Below, piece by piece: positions 1 to 12,843 of a stretch of DNA of 64,000 bases. This stretch comes from Sanderia malayensis (lineage: Eukaryota; Cnidaria; Scyphozoa; Semaeostomeae; Pelagiidae): NCBI GenBank assembly GCA_013076295.1, contig RQOL01000660.1, positions 868,001-932,000 on the forward strand, read 5' to 3'. Both the position numbers and the translations under genes were made by a program. Position 1 is the stretch's first letter; each line of letters opens with the position of its first letter. Below the pieces are notes generated by a model. It had not been told where the DNA came from. It made no database searches and saw only the letters and a list, made by a program, of their open reading frames with translations.

Positions 1-3000
1 TTAAGCAAGGTTTGTACCAACAAAGCTTTAAACAATGTTCTTCCCATATACAAAACATACTTCGCATTAATCAAATGGCTATTCAAAAAGCCTATAATGT
101 CTGAAACCATAATTAGCTACAGACTAAACGTTTCATTCACTGTTTTTCTAGAAAACATTCTAGTAGCTTGCGTGCGTGGCGTGTAGCATGTAGCATTGTT
201 TATAAAACCGAAATGAATACTGTTTCGTTTGCACGGGACTTGGAACTGGTACCTGTGACTATTCGACTGGCTGGCTGTTGTTCTTGTGTTTGGTTTGGAA
301 CAAGAGTCGTATTGGTCGTGGCGAAACACCTTGAAAATCGATCAACTGCCCAATGCATTCATTGGCGTTTCTCATAAACACACCGGTATTTGATTAAATA
401 GCAAGCTTCTGTCGGGAGATGTACCATACAATAAAATAGTATTGTTATTATATCTGTTATTAAAAGAGAAATCGATTTCACCCCAGTCAGCTTAATAATA
501 ACTGTAAACTAAACAAATCGTTCGAGATATAAATAGTTATTCCATGACAAGTGATAGGCACCCTAACCAAGAGAATAGAAAGTTCGTTAACATTATCGAA
601 AGTTCGGGTTGTCGAAGATCGAGCATAGAGCTTACGCGAGGCAAGTTATAAACAAGGAAGACAAATCTATGCTTGGGACATGGAGAAGGAAATGAGTTAA
701 CTTGAATTGAATCTTATCATTGAATAAATTTTTTCCGCAATGTTATCAATTAACCTGTAGTTGATGACTCTAATAGAGTAATCAGTTCATTCTTGTTTCC
801 ATGCGATTGCTTGCAACGTTTGAGTAATGCAATGCTTTATTCACTGCTGCATATATGCACGTTGGCACTGCAACTAAGCAATGTAGTTCAACGAAAGCAT
901 TCCCTTTTGACTTGCATATGGATGACAGCTGTCACTCAAAATCAATGTGATATCACGTGATGTAAAGGCCCCACTCTTGCACTTAAACCATGCTAAGTCC
1001 AATGGTAATTATGTTGGAGCTATCAAAGGATAAGCTTGTCACATCCAGGGAGACAGGTACATTTTGCACAGAGAATTCAACTGTCGATTTGTCGAAATTC
1101 AGCGGCATAAACGCTGTATCTATTCTAATCTAACCCTCTCTTGTTGCAAACAGATCGCAATTAAAGACTGAGGGTGGTAAACCGAGCTTAAGTCATACCA
1201 TGAAATGAAATTAATCACGATTTTGAGCTTACAGCCCGTAAAAAGGCCTAATATACACTAAGTGTATATATTCAGTCGACTTTCTGATTACGGTGAGAAT
1301 CGAGTCAGAGGTCAATTCAAAATGGCGTAAAAGAACAGAACCTCTGAGAAGACATTATCGGTTTAAGCGGTGGATTAGACGGAGTTTGGAGATGTAAAAG
1401 ACAAAAACCAAACAGATGATGACCTATCTATCCCTTTAATCATTCACTTCTGTTCTGCTTTGAGTCGTTGAGCAGATTGTAATAAATCTACGGCTGTTAA
1501 AATACTTTCAACTTGACAAAACGTTGATGCGTCGCATTGTTCTATGGATAAAATTGCTTTAACACGGCTGATCAATGGTTACCGACACTTCCACTATTAT
1601 CATTGATTAACTGACTCTCGACTGATATATGTGCTCTGAATACGAAAGCTCGTGCGTTTTATGCCAATCAACAAGACAAGAGAAAACACGATGACCTTCT
1701 CATTCATACATGTTACGTGGACTCTACTCAGGTTGCGCTTGTAGTGCGTGCGATATAAGTTTCTCTACCAATGAGTTTGGCTTACGGTTCTGTGCAAACT
1801 TCAGAAATTCTTTCAGCCCAAAGTTGCTACAACACTTCTGGGCTGGCACATTCTCAAAGGGTGCTGCGCCACTCCTGCCCCGCTTCACCCCACAGCTGTA
1901 TTAATGGAAATCCACTCCTTGTCCTGTGTTATTCTCCTTGCTCAATCTAACTTTGTAACAACAATTTTTAACAATATTTCCATGTTATACAAGCCACTCT
2001 CTTATACATAAAAAAGCACTTAAAATAAATCTTATACATAAAAAAGCAACGAGTTTAGCGTGTTCTTGCGTGGAGATTACACGATAGTGCAATCACCATC
2101 GTGTAATCTATACCACATTGGTTTTTCGTACGTTAAACTTCTATGTGAAATTGTCTACAGAAAGTCCTCAACAACCCACAGGCTATATAGAAGCACCCTT
2201 CACTTAGTTTCTTTAGCAACACCTTGGCTACGATAAGCGATGTTGTTTTCTATGGGTACTTATATTGATAATTAAATATTTTGGTATGGTGTTTTGGGAT
2301 TAAAGTGATGATAACATAATCGAAGCGGGTAACCTAATCAGTCCAGCGAATCAGAGAATGCTGTTTGATTTAAAGATAACAATTATTCAAATACACGATC
2401 TTGATACGATGTAAATATTCAAGAGCTTTGAAAAGTAATAAGAAATCGATTGTTGTTGCCCAGTATAGTTTAGCATACAAATTGCTGCAGAACGTATAGC
2501 TAGATATAGCTTGAAGAAAAGCTACTTGAAAACTGAAGAGAATCATTTGAAAGTAGTTTGAGTAGCCCCAGGAGCTGGTTAAACAAGATCCATTGTTGAT
2601 TCAATATAAAGGTGTCTTGATCAAGCACATCATGGTTATAATGGCCAGAGCGAAACTCTTAACTAGCTCTTAGACTCAAATTGCTTAACATTTTCCATTG
2701 CTTACTTCTTCTTAAAATAAAAAAATAACCTTGCTTGGCATTGAAATGATAAACAAGATAGATTTTACTTTGGGGCACAATTTGCATAACAAACTTCCAA
2801 ACTATGAAGCCTTCGATGCGGCTTTAATCACTTTGTTCGTAAAGAAGGAAAATCTTGGTTCTTTTCCCTTGGTAAACGTTTCGGCAGAAAGTCCCAAAAT
2901 AAGTTGTCCCGACTTTTCTAGTTTAGAATATTATGATTGTTTGCAATGTGAGGTATGTAAGAGAAGTCCGTAGAAGCTATTGACGAGAGCGTTTTAGTAA

Positions 3001-5033
3001 GAAAACCGTCGCAAGAACCTCAATCTATAGCTATATTTATGCATTGTTCTGTGTATGTGTTTTGTGCATATGCAACGAGTCTAGTAGACTAGATGTCAGA
3101 AGTAAAACAGGGAACCAAACTGAAAAGGCACAAGGTACAGGACTCAACGCGGACAACATTTAAAGTGCACTGCAATCAAAATTGTGCATAGCAGACAACT
3201 CTGGACATTTCAATCATATAACCATAACCAAATCACCGTGTGAATTTGAAAGCTTGCAATGACAAAAATAAGCAATTATCCAAGCCAGTATCTTCTTGAT
3301 GCTGTTAGTTAAGAACGTTGAAAGACAGACGCTTTCTCCTATGCTCACGCATTAAATGCCTTTATGAGTTCATCTACTGAGCTCTTAGCTAGGTAATCCT
3401 CTCCTGTATACATAAAATCCACATTACAGTAGAGAAAAGGCACAGGTTAGGTACACGCTTGGTGGCTATTTAATCTAAAAAACACGTGCCCTCTCATGAA
3501 CTTTTCATGAAGAAATCCTGGTTAAAAATCAATCTGTAGGAGATATATAGTTGTAGTGATTAAGGACTGTTGACGATAAGTAACTAATATTTACAATGAT
3601 GGTGATAGCAGCTTGCAGTCCAACCAGTGGGTGCAAAACGTTCATAGCAAATCAGATATGTGATGTAAATAGCTGTACAGTTTGGTGAAAAGCAACAGTA
3701 TTATTCTTGCCTATATTTCAATTGACTTATTTGTATTTTCTGCTTATATTACGACAATTCAGTTGCTTTCCTATGCCTGTATATCTGGCCTACTGACTTC
3801 ACCTATTTGCTGCTTATATGTTATACTATTTTACTTTCTATAGCTACAAGCCGATAAAAAATCAAATGTACTTTGGTGAGGGTGTATTGCATTTCTGGAG
3901 CGATGCAAATCGCAATGAAAAGATTGCAAAGGACTTTAAATATATCAAGTTTAAACATTCATGGACAAAGCAGTTAAATAAGAGCCCGGCGGGGCGGTTA
4001 GTCTAAGGTCGAATTTACAGCAAAAATTAGTAGAAAATTCGGAAGTCTGCCGGCCTTTGAGGCAACTCAACTAACGGGAATACGAGGAATATAATCAGTG
4101 ACATATTTAGTACATACTTGGGTTGGACTTGGATGTAACTTCGAAGATAAAATAAGAGAATAAATCTCTTGTTTTATCTTGTTGCAACTCATACAACTAA
4201 TTTAACTGCACTCATCATATTCTATTAGGTTTTAACAAATTCAAATGAAGTTAGAATGTGATGATGTCTTATGCAATTAAACTGGGTAATTGGAAATATT
4301 AGATAAATTATCATTGGTAATATGAATATGAAATAAATTTGAACATGTGTGTTTATGAATTAAACACCACGGCATTCGTTTTGAAGTGATTCCGTATTGT
4401 GTGTTGAATTGTCGACTTGGTTTATCGTAAAACTTGTTCTCGACAATGTTTGTTTGATCAGAAATCTTCTCCTTTTATCTCTATGTCCATAGAAAAAATA
4501 TTAAAAATCCACCAGCAAATGTCACGTTTTAGGAAACTCGTGAAAACGTCAGATTTTGGAGATTTGATATATAATAGTTTGTTGTGCACATTTTGGCGAT
4601 TTCTGCTCGCTTACTTATGAAAATTGTACATTAAACTGGCATGACCGATGCCAGAATCGAGCTTTAACGAGAGAGAAAAACAACCCAGCCTTGGCAGCCT
4701 GTGTCATGAAAATCTCGATTCGAATAACAAGGGAATTATGGAAGTGAACCCAATATTTTGTGTTGATGAAGCTACCTTGCCAGGACAAGACGGAAATAAT
4801 TTATTCCCTGGTTGAAATGTTAGACGAAAACATACATGAAAACACACTGCGTTTGTTAAATGGCTTACGAGAGATAAGCAGTGAAATGCCATGCAACACA
4901 AAACACAACACGGCACTATTGCCGAAAATTAACAGGCTCAATGACGTCCAATGAAGCTAGGCCATATCGTATAAGAACTACCCTGGTTCTGCTGAAAGCA
5001 AGTTTTGACAAATCGAAATCATAGATAAATCAC
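1..5033. other. Non-coding stretch downstream of the homeobox exons
   Basis: I see no supportable gene here. The open frames are short, lack recognisable motifs and are not joined by convincing splice sites. The missing 3' exon or exons of the minus-strand homeobox gene should lie here or beyond the left edge. I looked on the minus strand for the usual WFQNRRAK continuation and did not find it. A short direct repeat (cttatacataaaaaagca) occurs at 2001 and 2031, and a hairpin lies at 2074-2109. Confidence 0.6.
2074..2109. repeat. Perfect 12-bp inverted repeat (hairpin)
   Basis: The arms agattacacgat (2074-2085) and atcgtgtaatct (2098-2109) are perfectly complementary around a 12-nt loop. There is no gene nearby, so it is probably the centre or end of a decayed MITE. 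Confidence 0.5.
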
Positions 5034-6179
5034 CTGGACTCTCGACTCGGTCAAACCGATTCTCATGGCCAGCTCTTCTCGCATGAATATGTCAGGATAA
5101 TGTGTTTTGGTGAAATAGCGCTCAAGTTCGTTAAGCTGGGCCGGTGTAAATCGAGTACGATGTCGTTTCTGCTTCGAACTTCGATCTTCTCCGTCCAAAC
5201 TTTCTTCAATGCTTCGATGGTCGGGTGATAATTGGTCATCGGCTTCCCTTGCATCGCTTCTCATATTTTGTTCATTCGAGTCGTCATCATCATGGGCCAC
5301 TGTTGAAACCACTCCCATTTTGCTACTAGGCACAAACAAGTCTCTCGTGCCTTCTTCTGCAGCTAGAAACAGAAGTAAACAACAATAAATTCAATACACG
5401 CAATAAACCCACAGCTATAAACTACACTAGCTATATTACTGTAACAAGCACTGTATTTAATCAGTTAAACTGTATATATGAATGTACTGTATGTAATTAG
5501 CTAAACTATATCTATATATGTATTCATTATCTGGATATACAGTTAACCCTTTCATTGAATATCTTAAGTCTTAATATCATGGCTATGCCTGCACTTACGA
5601 GTTTTCAGCTTTATTGAAGATTGTTTACTGCACAAGCACTCGATTAAATTGGCATTTGACTGCTAACTCATTGTGCCAATTATGCATTATTTTTGTAAAA
5701 TACAAATGCACTATTTATTTTATAAATCCTTTATTTCATCGGTGCTTTTTGCAGTGTAGTTTGGAGAGATTTGTGTTAATTTCCTAAATTGCAAGAAGTA
5801 AACAGAGTCTTGAGCTGAGAGCTTCATTGAATTGACTTGCTGCGTGCAATAGCAATAAGCGATCACACACACACGGACACATGTACATATAATTGGCAAT
5901 TAACACGAGATAGGAGAACTTATTCATTAATCATATCATGTCATATCATGTATATATATAATAAATATGAAATGATAAACTCATACAAGTGTAGTTACCT
6001 CTGTTTAAAATCGTGATCATTGTCTCGGTTTCTGATACGGAATTCTCGAACTCGTGAAGTATGTTAGACCTCTGTTGCGGTATGAGATTGCGATGACTGT
6101 TGAAGTTGCTGGCTCGTCTTTGATGCAATTGTTCGTCGTGGCTCACTCTTACAATGTCACCGATGTAACCTTCAGCCAT
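5034..6179 (-). CDS. Paired-class (PRD-like) homeobox gene, first two coding exons, 3' part missing
   Basis: This encodes a sequence-specific nuclear transcription factor of the Paired-like homeobox class. Exon 1 is 6179-5999: it starts at ATG 6179, encodes 60 codons plus one base, and has donor GTAACT. Exon 2 is 5362-5034 with donor GTGATT. Exon 2 has an acidic serine-rich stretch, then a homeodomain from arm KQKRHR through helix 1 (QLNELERYF) to [12 protein letters not shown] and TESRVQ at homeodomain position 46. Splicing exactly between Q46 and V47 is the conserved PRD-class intron, which supports a real gene. The motif HYPD-FMREEL resembles Shox, Uncx and Otx families; I cannot choose between them. 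The third exon, which should carry the recognition helix including residue 50, was not found in the window. Exon 2 has two in-frame acceptors 6 bp apart (5362 or 5356), so two isoforms differing by two residues are possible. Confidence 0.85.
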
Positions 6180-6457
6180 AACACACTGCCAACTAGACAC
6201 GGACACTTGAACACTGCACGCTGAACTAAACACGATGCAAGTGATTTGCTTTTTATAATAACGATGATGATATGTAGAAAACACCGGGTCGATTGTCTTG
6301 TTGAGAATGAGCGAATTGTGTTTCGGTGCCCTTTTAAGGTGGCCAGCGTTGAATCTCTGTGATGTCACTCAAATTCGTCTATCGGCCAATCAAAACGCAG
6401 ACTGTGCGGACGAGACCAACCGTCTGTTATTCTCGTGTACGACGCACGCACCGCACC

Positions 6458-6499
6458 GCAACCAATATAACTGTATTATACGTACATGTGTAGCACAGC
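6458..6499. repeat. 42-bp dispersed repeat, copy 1 (upstream of homeobox exon 1)
   Basis: The stretch gcaaccaatataactg...tagcacagc (42 bp) recurs in the same orientation at 10772-10813 with one mismatch (position 6484, a versus t). The sequence on either side is largely unrelated apart from a CACCGC-rich bit. It lies about 280 bp upstream of the homeobox start codon on the transcribed strand. It may be a MITE end or a shared regulatory block. Confidence 0.7.
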
Positions 6500-8439
6500 T
6501 AATAATATAGCCGGGCGACGGACGAGCGGAACAAAATATATAATGGTTAGTATTAATATTTAATCGCGCTAATTACGATCGGAGTGAAGCCACAACAGAA
6601 TGCGTTAAGCAGCAGGACAGACTGACATACTAACACAAATAAACCCCATTGAAAATCGATAGAGGGTAATTAAGTCGAACCGGGCCTCCTCTTAAACATA
6701 GCATACAACTGCCTTTCACATCGTGGGAAATATCTTACGCACCGTAGCTGTGGATAATTTTAACTAAACTCTGATCTATTACGATTAATTCCGCTAATTA
6801 ATAAGAGTCTTTTCCGCTACTGCGAAAGTGCTGATCGGTATAATTAACCGAATTGATTGCTGCCGAAGCGGGCAATGTTTCTGGACGGGGAAATCGTGTC
6901 GTGTTGATGCTTTGTACAAGTCGTGGCATAAAAGAAACGGGGCAAGCAATCCACGATTAAAATCGATCATCGGCCGCGATTATATTTTCCGATTAAAATA
7001 AAATTAAAGCTGTCATTAATGGTGCTATTAAAGCTGGCTTGAAAACAGGTTTCGTAAAACCTACACTGCAGTTGGTGCTTTTGAATAGGGAGTGAAGAGT
7101 GAATACAAAAACCCAGGCTGTCTTTACGAAATCTATGAAATTTCTTTGTGTAGGTAAGACAGTAAAACCGAAGATTTGGAGGATGATCCGTTGGGATGTT
7201 TGACAACATATTACTTTCAATTGTCCGGAAAACAAAACTTTAACTTACCTTCAAAGCAGACTCGATGGCTATCCAATTAAACTGAATCTTGCTTTATCTT
7301 TCAGACTCTGGCGAATTAAACAACTTCGGCAAACCGCATTTTACGATGATAAATCAGAAACTCCCTCGTAGTTCACGTTTTGGATTAATTTTGCAATTAA
7401 GCCATAGGGAAATCTTTTGCAGCAACATGGCAGTCTTTCTCTCTTCTCTATACACTTGTAAAAAACATCATGTCAATTTATAAGCATAGCAAATTATGAA
7501 TAATCATAATAATTGTTGTATTGGACATTATTGACAATTAGAGCATGCTTTCGCAAACTGAAGATTATCAAGATAGTTAATTAAATAATGTTCACGAACA
7601 CAGCATCACACCCAGACAATTGATAGAAGTTCAATACCAACAAAATTTTATTGATGAGAAGCCTTGTAGAACTGCTATAAGTTTGCATTGCTAAAAAGGG
7701 ATTTTCTTCGATGTTAGCAACAGTATGTTGCGACCAACAGTCATGATATTCAGGTGCTAGTTGAGAAATATAATTGTTTATAAATGCATTGATTATGAAC
7801 CGAAGAACCGATGCAAGCTTAGTACCAGCTAATCAAAGATTCATGAAATTCGCTTGTTTGTAAAGCAAATGGTTCTCTTAAAGGTATGGCTGCTATTTTT
7901 TAGGCTAATTTGCACGTGTGGCAACCCCACCCTGAATGTAATCTGAACGTTCAGTCAAGAGACTGAACTTGTAGCATGGTCTGAAACGTGCGAAAGAGCG
8001 AGGACTATGATAGTACAAAAGGCATAATTAATTAGGCACAATTAATTTGCTTGACAGCAACACGTTGCAACAATTAGGTTGGGAATAGCATAGCACAAAG
8101 TTGATAATAGAAAACAAATTATGACAAATAATGGTGAACTTGATGAGTATAGTGAATATAATGAATACCTGAATGGCAGGCAGGTACAGCCCGGAGAGTA
8201 ATAACTTAATAACGACAGAGCTGAGATAAAGCTGAGTAACAATGTCTTGGTGATGGTGACAGAGATTTACTCTGACGTTGATATTTCATTGTTTTAATAT
8301 GCAACCAATTTGCCTGGAAGGAAATTACAAAATATCTATTACAAAATAAGACTTGTAGTGCCTAATGGGAAAAAATAACAAGAATATATCATATGCATAT
8401 TCGAAACACAATGTGTCCAGCTCTGCTACACAGGATAGG

Positions 8440-8578
8440 TACACTTTTTTATAAAAACAATGTTTGAAAGAATACTGAGGTTTAAAAATGCCAAAAAACT
8501 ATGGAAATGTAAGAATAACAATGAAAATGTTCGAGGTTCAGCAAAAATTGAGGTATTCCTATAAAAAAAAAGAGTGTA
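8440..8578. mobile_element. Short MITE with TACACTTTTTTATA-type ends
   Basis: The left end reads TACACTTTTTTATAAAAA and the right end, read in reverse, reads TACACTCTTTTTTTTTATAGG. The total is about 139 bp and there is no coding content. The ends resemble the CACGTTTTTTATAAGAAACC family found at 23330, 58877 and 59981, suggesting a related TA-target non-autonomous element. Confidence 0.5.
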
Positions 8579-10771
8579 TAAGGATTCGAGGTGTCGAGAG
8601 CCAAGCAATGTCATGGCTACTTAAAACATGCATAAAGCAGCTTAAAACTATAATAAATGTATGAAACGTATATGAAAAGTTAATGCTTGAAGCATTGACG
8701 AAATGACGCAAATAGTTGCCAACTCGAGGTTGATTCCTGTTTCAGACAGTTAAGGGACAAAGGATATCACAGCGAATCACCGTGCAGAACTCGCTGGACA
8801 TGAATATAGCTAATAGAAATTTCGTATACATAGTGTTTATGCATTAATAATCAGGTTGATAAGATAAAACATGTCACTGGAAATGGAGAAAAATCAATGA
8901 GATGTCATCTAAAAGAGTCTTTGGATTAATCTTTGAATTCGCACCGTTTTTGCAGGTGGTGTGAAGCAAGCCGAATATTCAGACAAAGACCACCAACGTT
9001 CTTGTTAGAATAGATGATTTGTTTTAAAACCTGTTATTAGAAAGAGCGACGATGCTCACGAAAGAGCTCTTGTGTATACTGTATAAAAATATCTTTTTTA
9101 TTACACAATTCATTTGCGCAAATCGTCAAATAAGGCGAGGACAATCGGCATAGATGTTGTGTTATGATCGTATGAAAAGAAGTGATAAACATCGCTTTTA
9201 TTTGATGCTTTTGAGATAATGAAACAGATATATATTGAACAGTACAACTATCTCTTTAGAAATGTTATCGATTAAGATTAAATTCTCACAGTTCTTCGTA
9301 TAATTTCGACGTAAAAAGCAAGCACAAAGTGCCAACAAAGTCAGCACAACAAACGAATGGAGGTCGCATTGTGTTGTCATCTATGTGCCATTCCCTGAAC
9401 GGAATCAAAGTCATTCATAAATTACCACCTGTGGTGTAATAATACTGGTATTAGAAATTGCCTTATAATTGCGCAAGGAATATTTGCTTGCGCTTCAAGG
9501 CCAATGCACTATTTATTCAAGGAGAGAAAAACAGGAAACTTGTATGCTGGAATCGCTCACTGATTCATTCAGTGGAAAACTGCTTGAAAAACGTTTCAAT
9601 TGGTGATAGCATTTTAGTTAGGGCATTATTTGCTTTGATCTAAACATTTTGTTTTTGAACTAGATTTGTTTTAGTTTTTTCTTGCAGTCGCATTCTGTAA
9701 GTTTGCTTTGGCGAAAACGATGTGAATTTTGGAACTTTCTTCAAAAGCTACAAAATAAAATGATTGGACAAAATCCATCGCGTTTGAAAACGAGGTTAAG
9801 TACTGAGCACAATTACAAGTAGCAACGATAGTGGAATGTGAAATTATCAAGCCCCACACGTGAAGTACTTTCCAGTATGGTTCTTTGAGTTGCATCTTAG
9901 TTTGATGAAGTCTATAGATGCTTGGCTTTCTTCTGGGATTGATTTGTTACATCAGAAATCTACCGTAGTTAACAAAAATCAGCAGGAAATCTGGTGGACT
10001 GTTTTCCACACGCAGCAAAAGCAACAAACAATCTACGGCAGTGCAATACGGCTTCATACAATGCAGTATGGCTAGGATAAAACGCGGACTGGTTGGAAAC
10101 CTGTGAAAACATGCAAGAAGCAATCACGGAAATAGTTGTAGCAACATAAACAATTCGAGGAAATGATGTCGCAGAACTCGGTTCACAAAAGCGCCACAAA
10201 AATGTGATGGCTTTATGCTGTAAATAAATAAGTTGAGAGCATCATGAAGGAGCAATTGGTTTTATTGATGACCAATCATAAAATTCGCAAATGCCTGATT
10301 TGCCGTCAATATTTGAAAAGGAAGCCTCGTTTAACTGACAGCCATAAGGGGCTGGGCCCGTATCTACGTAAAACCACCTGACTAATAGCTGTGTGTGTTT
10401 GATTACACTAAAAAATTTATCAACAACCATGCCTTTAATTAAGATTAAATTACTCTAACTTGAGATTTGTATGCGTTTGGGTTATGATATATTCATATAT
10501 CATTTTGAAAATAAGTGCTAATCGATATAAGATATGTGAAATTAATTTGATTACTTATCAGTATAAGTACAGTCGACTGAAGTTGAGCTGAAGTTGCAGT
10601 AATTATTTTTAGATAAGGTGTGTAAACATTGCGGTGTTAATGCACTCATTACACAAGAGACGTCTTTTGTTGAAACGGCTAAAAAGCAAAGAATGATTGT
10701 GTATTTTGTTTTCTTTTCCATTCTTCGATCAGTACGTTTTAGATGGAGAAAGAAAGTGCACAGCGCACCGC

Positions 10772-10813
10772 GCAACCAATATAACTGTATTATACGTTCA
10801 TGTGTAGCACAGC
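10772..10813. repeat. 42-bp dispersed repeat, copy 2
   Basis: This is the second copy of the repeat at 6458-6499, in the same orientation and 41/42 identical. It lies in an AT-rich, gene-free stretch. Confidence 0.7.
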
Positions 10814-11746
10814 ATAAGAGAAAAATAAAAATGGATAAGTTAAAACTATAAAGAAAATGAAGAATAGATAAAAAATAAAAGTAGGATGGGAAAGGCGGGA
10901 AATAAAATATGAAGAAAAGAAAAATATTTTAGTGTTTGGATGATTATGATTGTGTTCGAGTATCGACTACGTCCAAGGCTCGAGCCTTCCTCAACTTGAC
11001 AGTATGGCAAATAGTATGTAAATTATAGAATAAATATTCACGACTTGGGGCTGTGGGTCACTGTTAAAGAGTCCTGGATACAAAAATAAGTTTCCTTACC
11101 TAGATTAAGCAGATATTTCTAATTCCTATCACAAATGTTTCTCTCAAGGTTACTTCTGTCAGGTAATTCATGGTGAGCAACAAAAAGATCTTTCTACGAC
11201 TGAGCATTCCAACACATTCAGCCATAACTAACATTTGCTTCACTTCGTAGCATTTCTAACTAGGAAAAAGAACAATGTGAAATCTCTATTACTTTGTGCT
11301 GAAATAAGTTCTAATTTAGCTGCAGCCGAATCATTACCAATAATAATATGTCGTAATCAAAGGCTTACAAGACAGAACTCCATCTAATCCTGTTACAGTA
11401 TTTATTCAATTTTGAGAGATTTTTCAAACTGATCTTCTTTAAGAAATAAACTTTCGGGAATTTGAGCACAGGCTGGAAACAAAGATTAGTACAATTGACC
11501 ATTATATATCAACGCAAGAACTTAATCGTGTTAAATAGAGAAAATGTGCTGGCATCAGAGCTGCATATTGCTAAAAATAGCAGGTAATGTCGTGGTACAT
11601 TTGTATTTCTTGTCAAGCTGCAATAGCTCCTTCTCTGTGTTATTATTTTTAAATTTCCAATGGTTTTCGGCAATTTCGAACCACGATATTCTCACAGAGA
11701 TTGTTCTCTGTGAGCAATTTCTATAAGAACACTTTAAAAATGCAAA

Positions 11747-11792
11747 CACTACTGCAAAAGCACTATAAAAACACTACTGCAAGAGCACTATA
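11747..11792. repeat. Short tandem duplication
   Basis: A unit of roughly 24 bp (aacactactgcaa followed by a/g-agcactataaa) occurs twice in a row. It is a minor tandem repeat with no gene association. Confidence 0.5.
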
Positions 11793-12819
11793 AATAAATT
11801 TTTCTTGTGTAATATAAAAGAAAAATAGGTTTATTTTTAACAGATTCAATGGTTAATGCACGAGCACAGGTGAGTAAATTTCTATTGGGTCACGAGTATG
11901 CATGAGGCTATACACGAAAATGTCAGCAAGCAAAAATGAATACGGGGAAACACAAGAAGGGATAAACTTTACAAAATCTAATTTAAAATTCAATATTATT
12001 GCTCAGAAGGGACTGCTCATGGTTAGTTTATTTGATCTGTTGGACGTTAGCATGAGGCGGTCACAATAGGATATGGGTCGATTAATTAAGGAAATTAAAC
12101 TTTCATCTGCAACTCTTTGTGGTGGATTGCATTGAAGAGTGCTTACTGTAGTCATCAAGAATCGTTTATTTATCGACACTGGGACTGCACAGCATGGAAG
12201 TGATCGTACGGATTTTTAATAGAAAATGAAATACGTGTTGAATGCAAGAAACCCTTCTCAATTAGCTCTAATTAGTCGCGTTAACGAAATCGCTTCAAGT
12301 CCAGCGGTTGTGCGCAATTGGTTGCTCAAACAAGGAAAGTGAAAGCAAAAACAACGCTCAAAAATAGCGTATTTGGTTTGCTCAAAGTTTTTCAATTAAA
12401 TTCTGATTAGCTTCCGCGCATTGTTTTCGAGAAATTTCGGTGAATTATTTGGCTTATGGTGATTCAAGTCTATGATTCATGTTATTCTAGGTAGCCTTGA
12501 TTAATTTTATTGATAGATGCTACGACGTGCGGAGTAGCAATGGGGGAGGCGGCGAGGGCGCAACTTGTTACAGCATTGAGTTTCAATATTGCTGGGACTC
12601 AGCATCTCGAGCTCCCAAAAGGAAGCAGACATTGGTTCATCAATACATGACGAGAGTCCGAGTTACATGGAGTCAAAAGTGAAGTATACATGCGTTAACA
12701 TCAAGTGTACAGAAAATTATACCCCGCGAGGATTTTGTTCTAAACCGTAGTCGACATATTGCGATTGTCAATGCGTTGATCAGTGAATTGATTAACATTA
12801 ATGAATGAGAGAATTTGAT

Positions 12820-12843
12820 ATCACACCATGATGATGGTGTGAT
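12820..12843. repeat. 10-bp hairpin
   Basis: The arms atcacaccat and atggtgtgat are perfectly complementary around a 4-nt loop. No terminator or RNA-gene role is implied in this eukaryotic context. Confidence 0.4.

Noticed and set aside
1..5033. A third homeobox exon with WFQNRRAKW
   Set aside because: Scanned the minus strand for codons of WFQNRRAK following an acceptor. Near hits at about 110 and 3080 (TTTGGTT-like) do not continue in frame, so the exon is not claimed.
5860..5880. (AC)n microsatellite near the homeobox intron
   Set aside because: Only a handful of units; too short to be informative.
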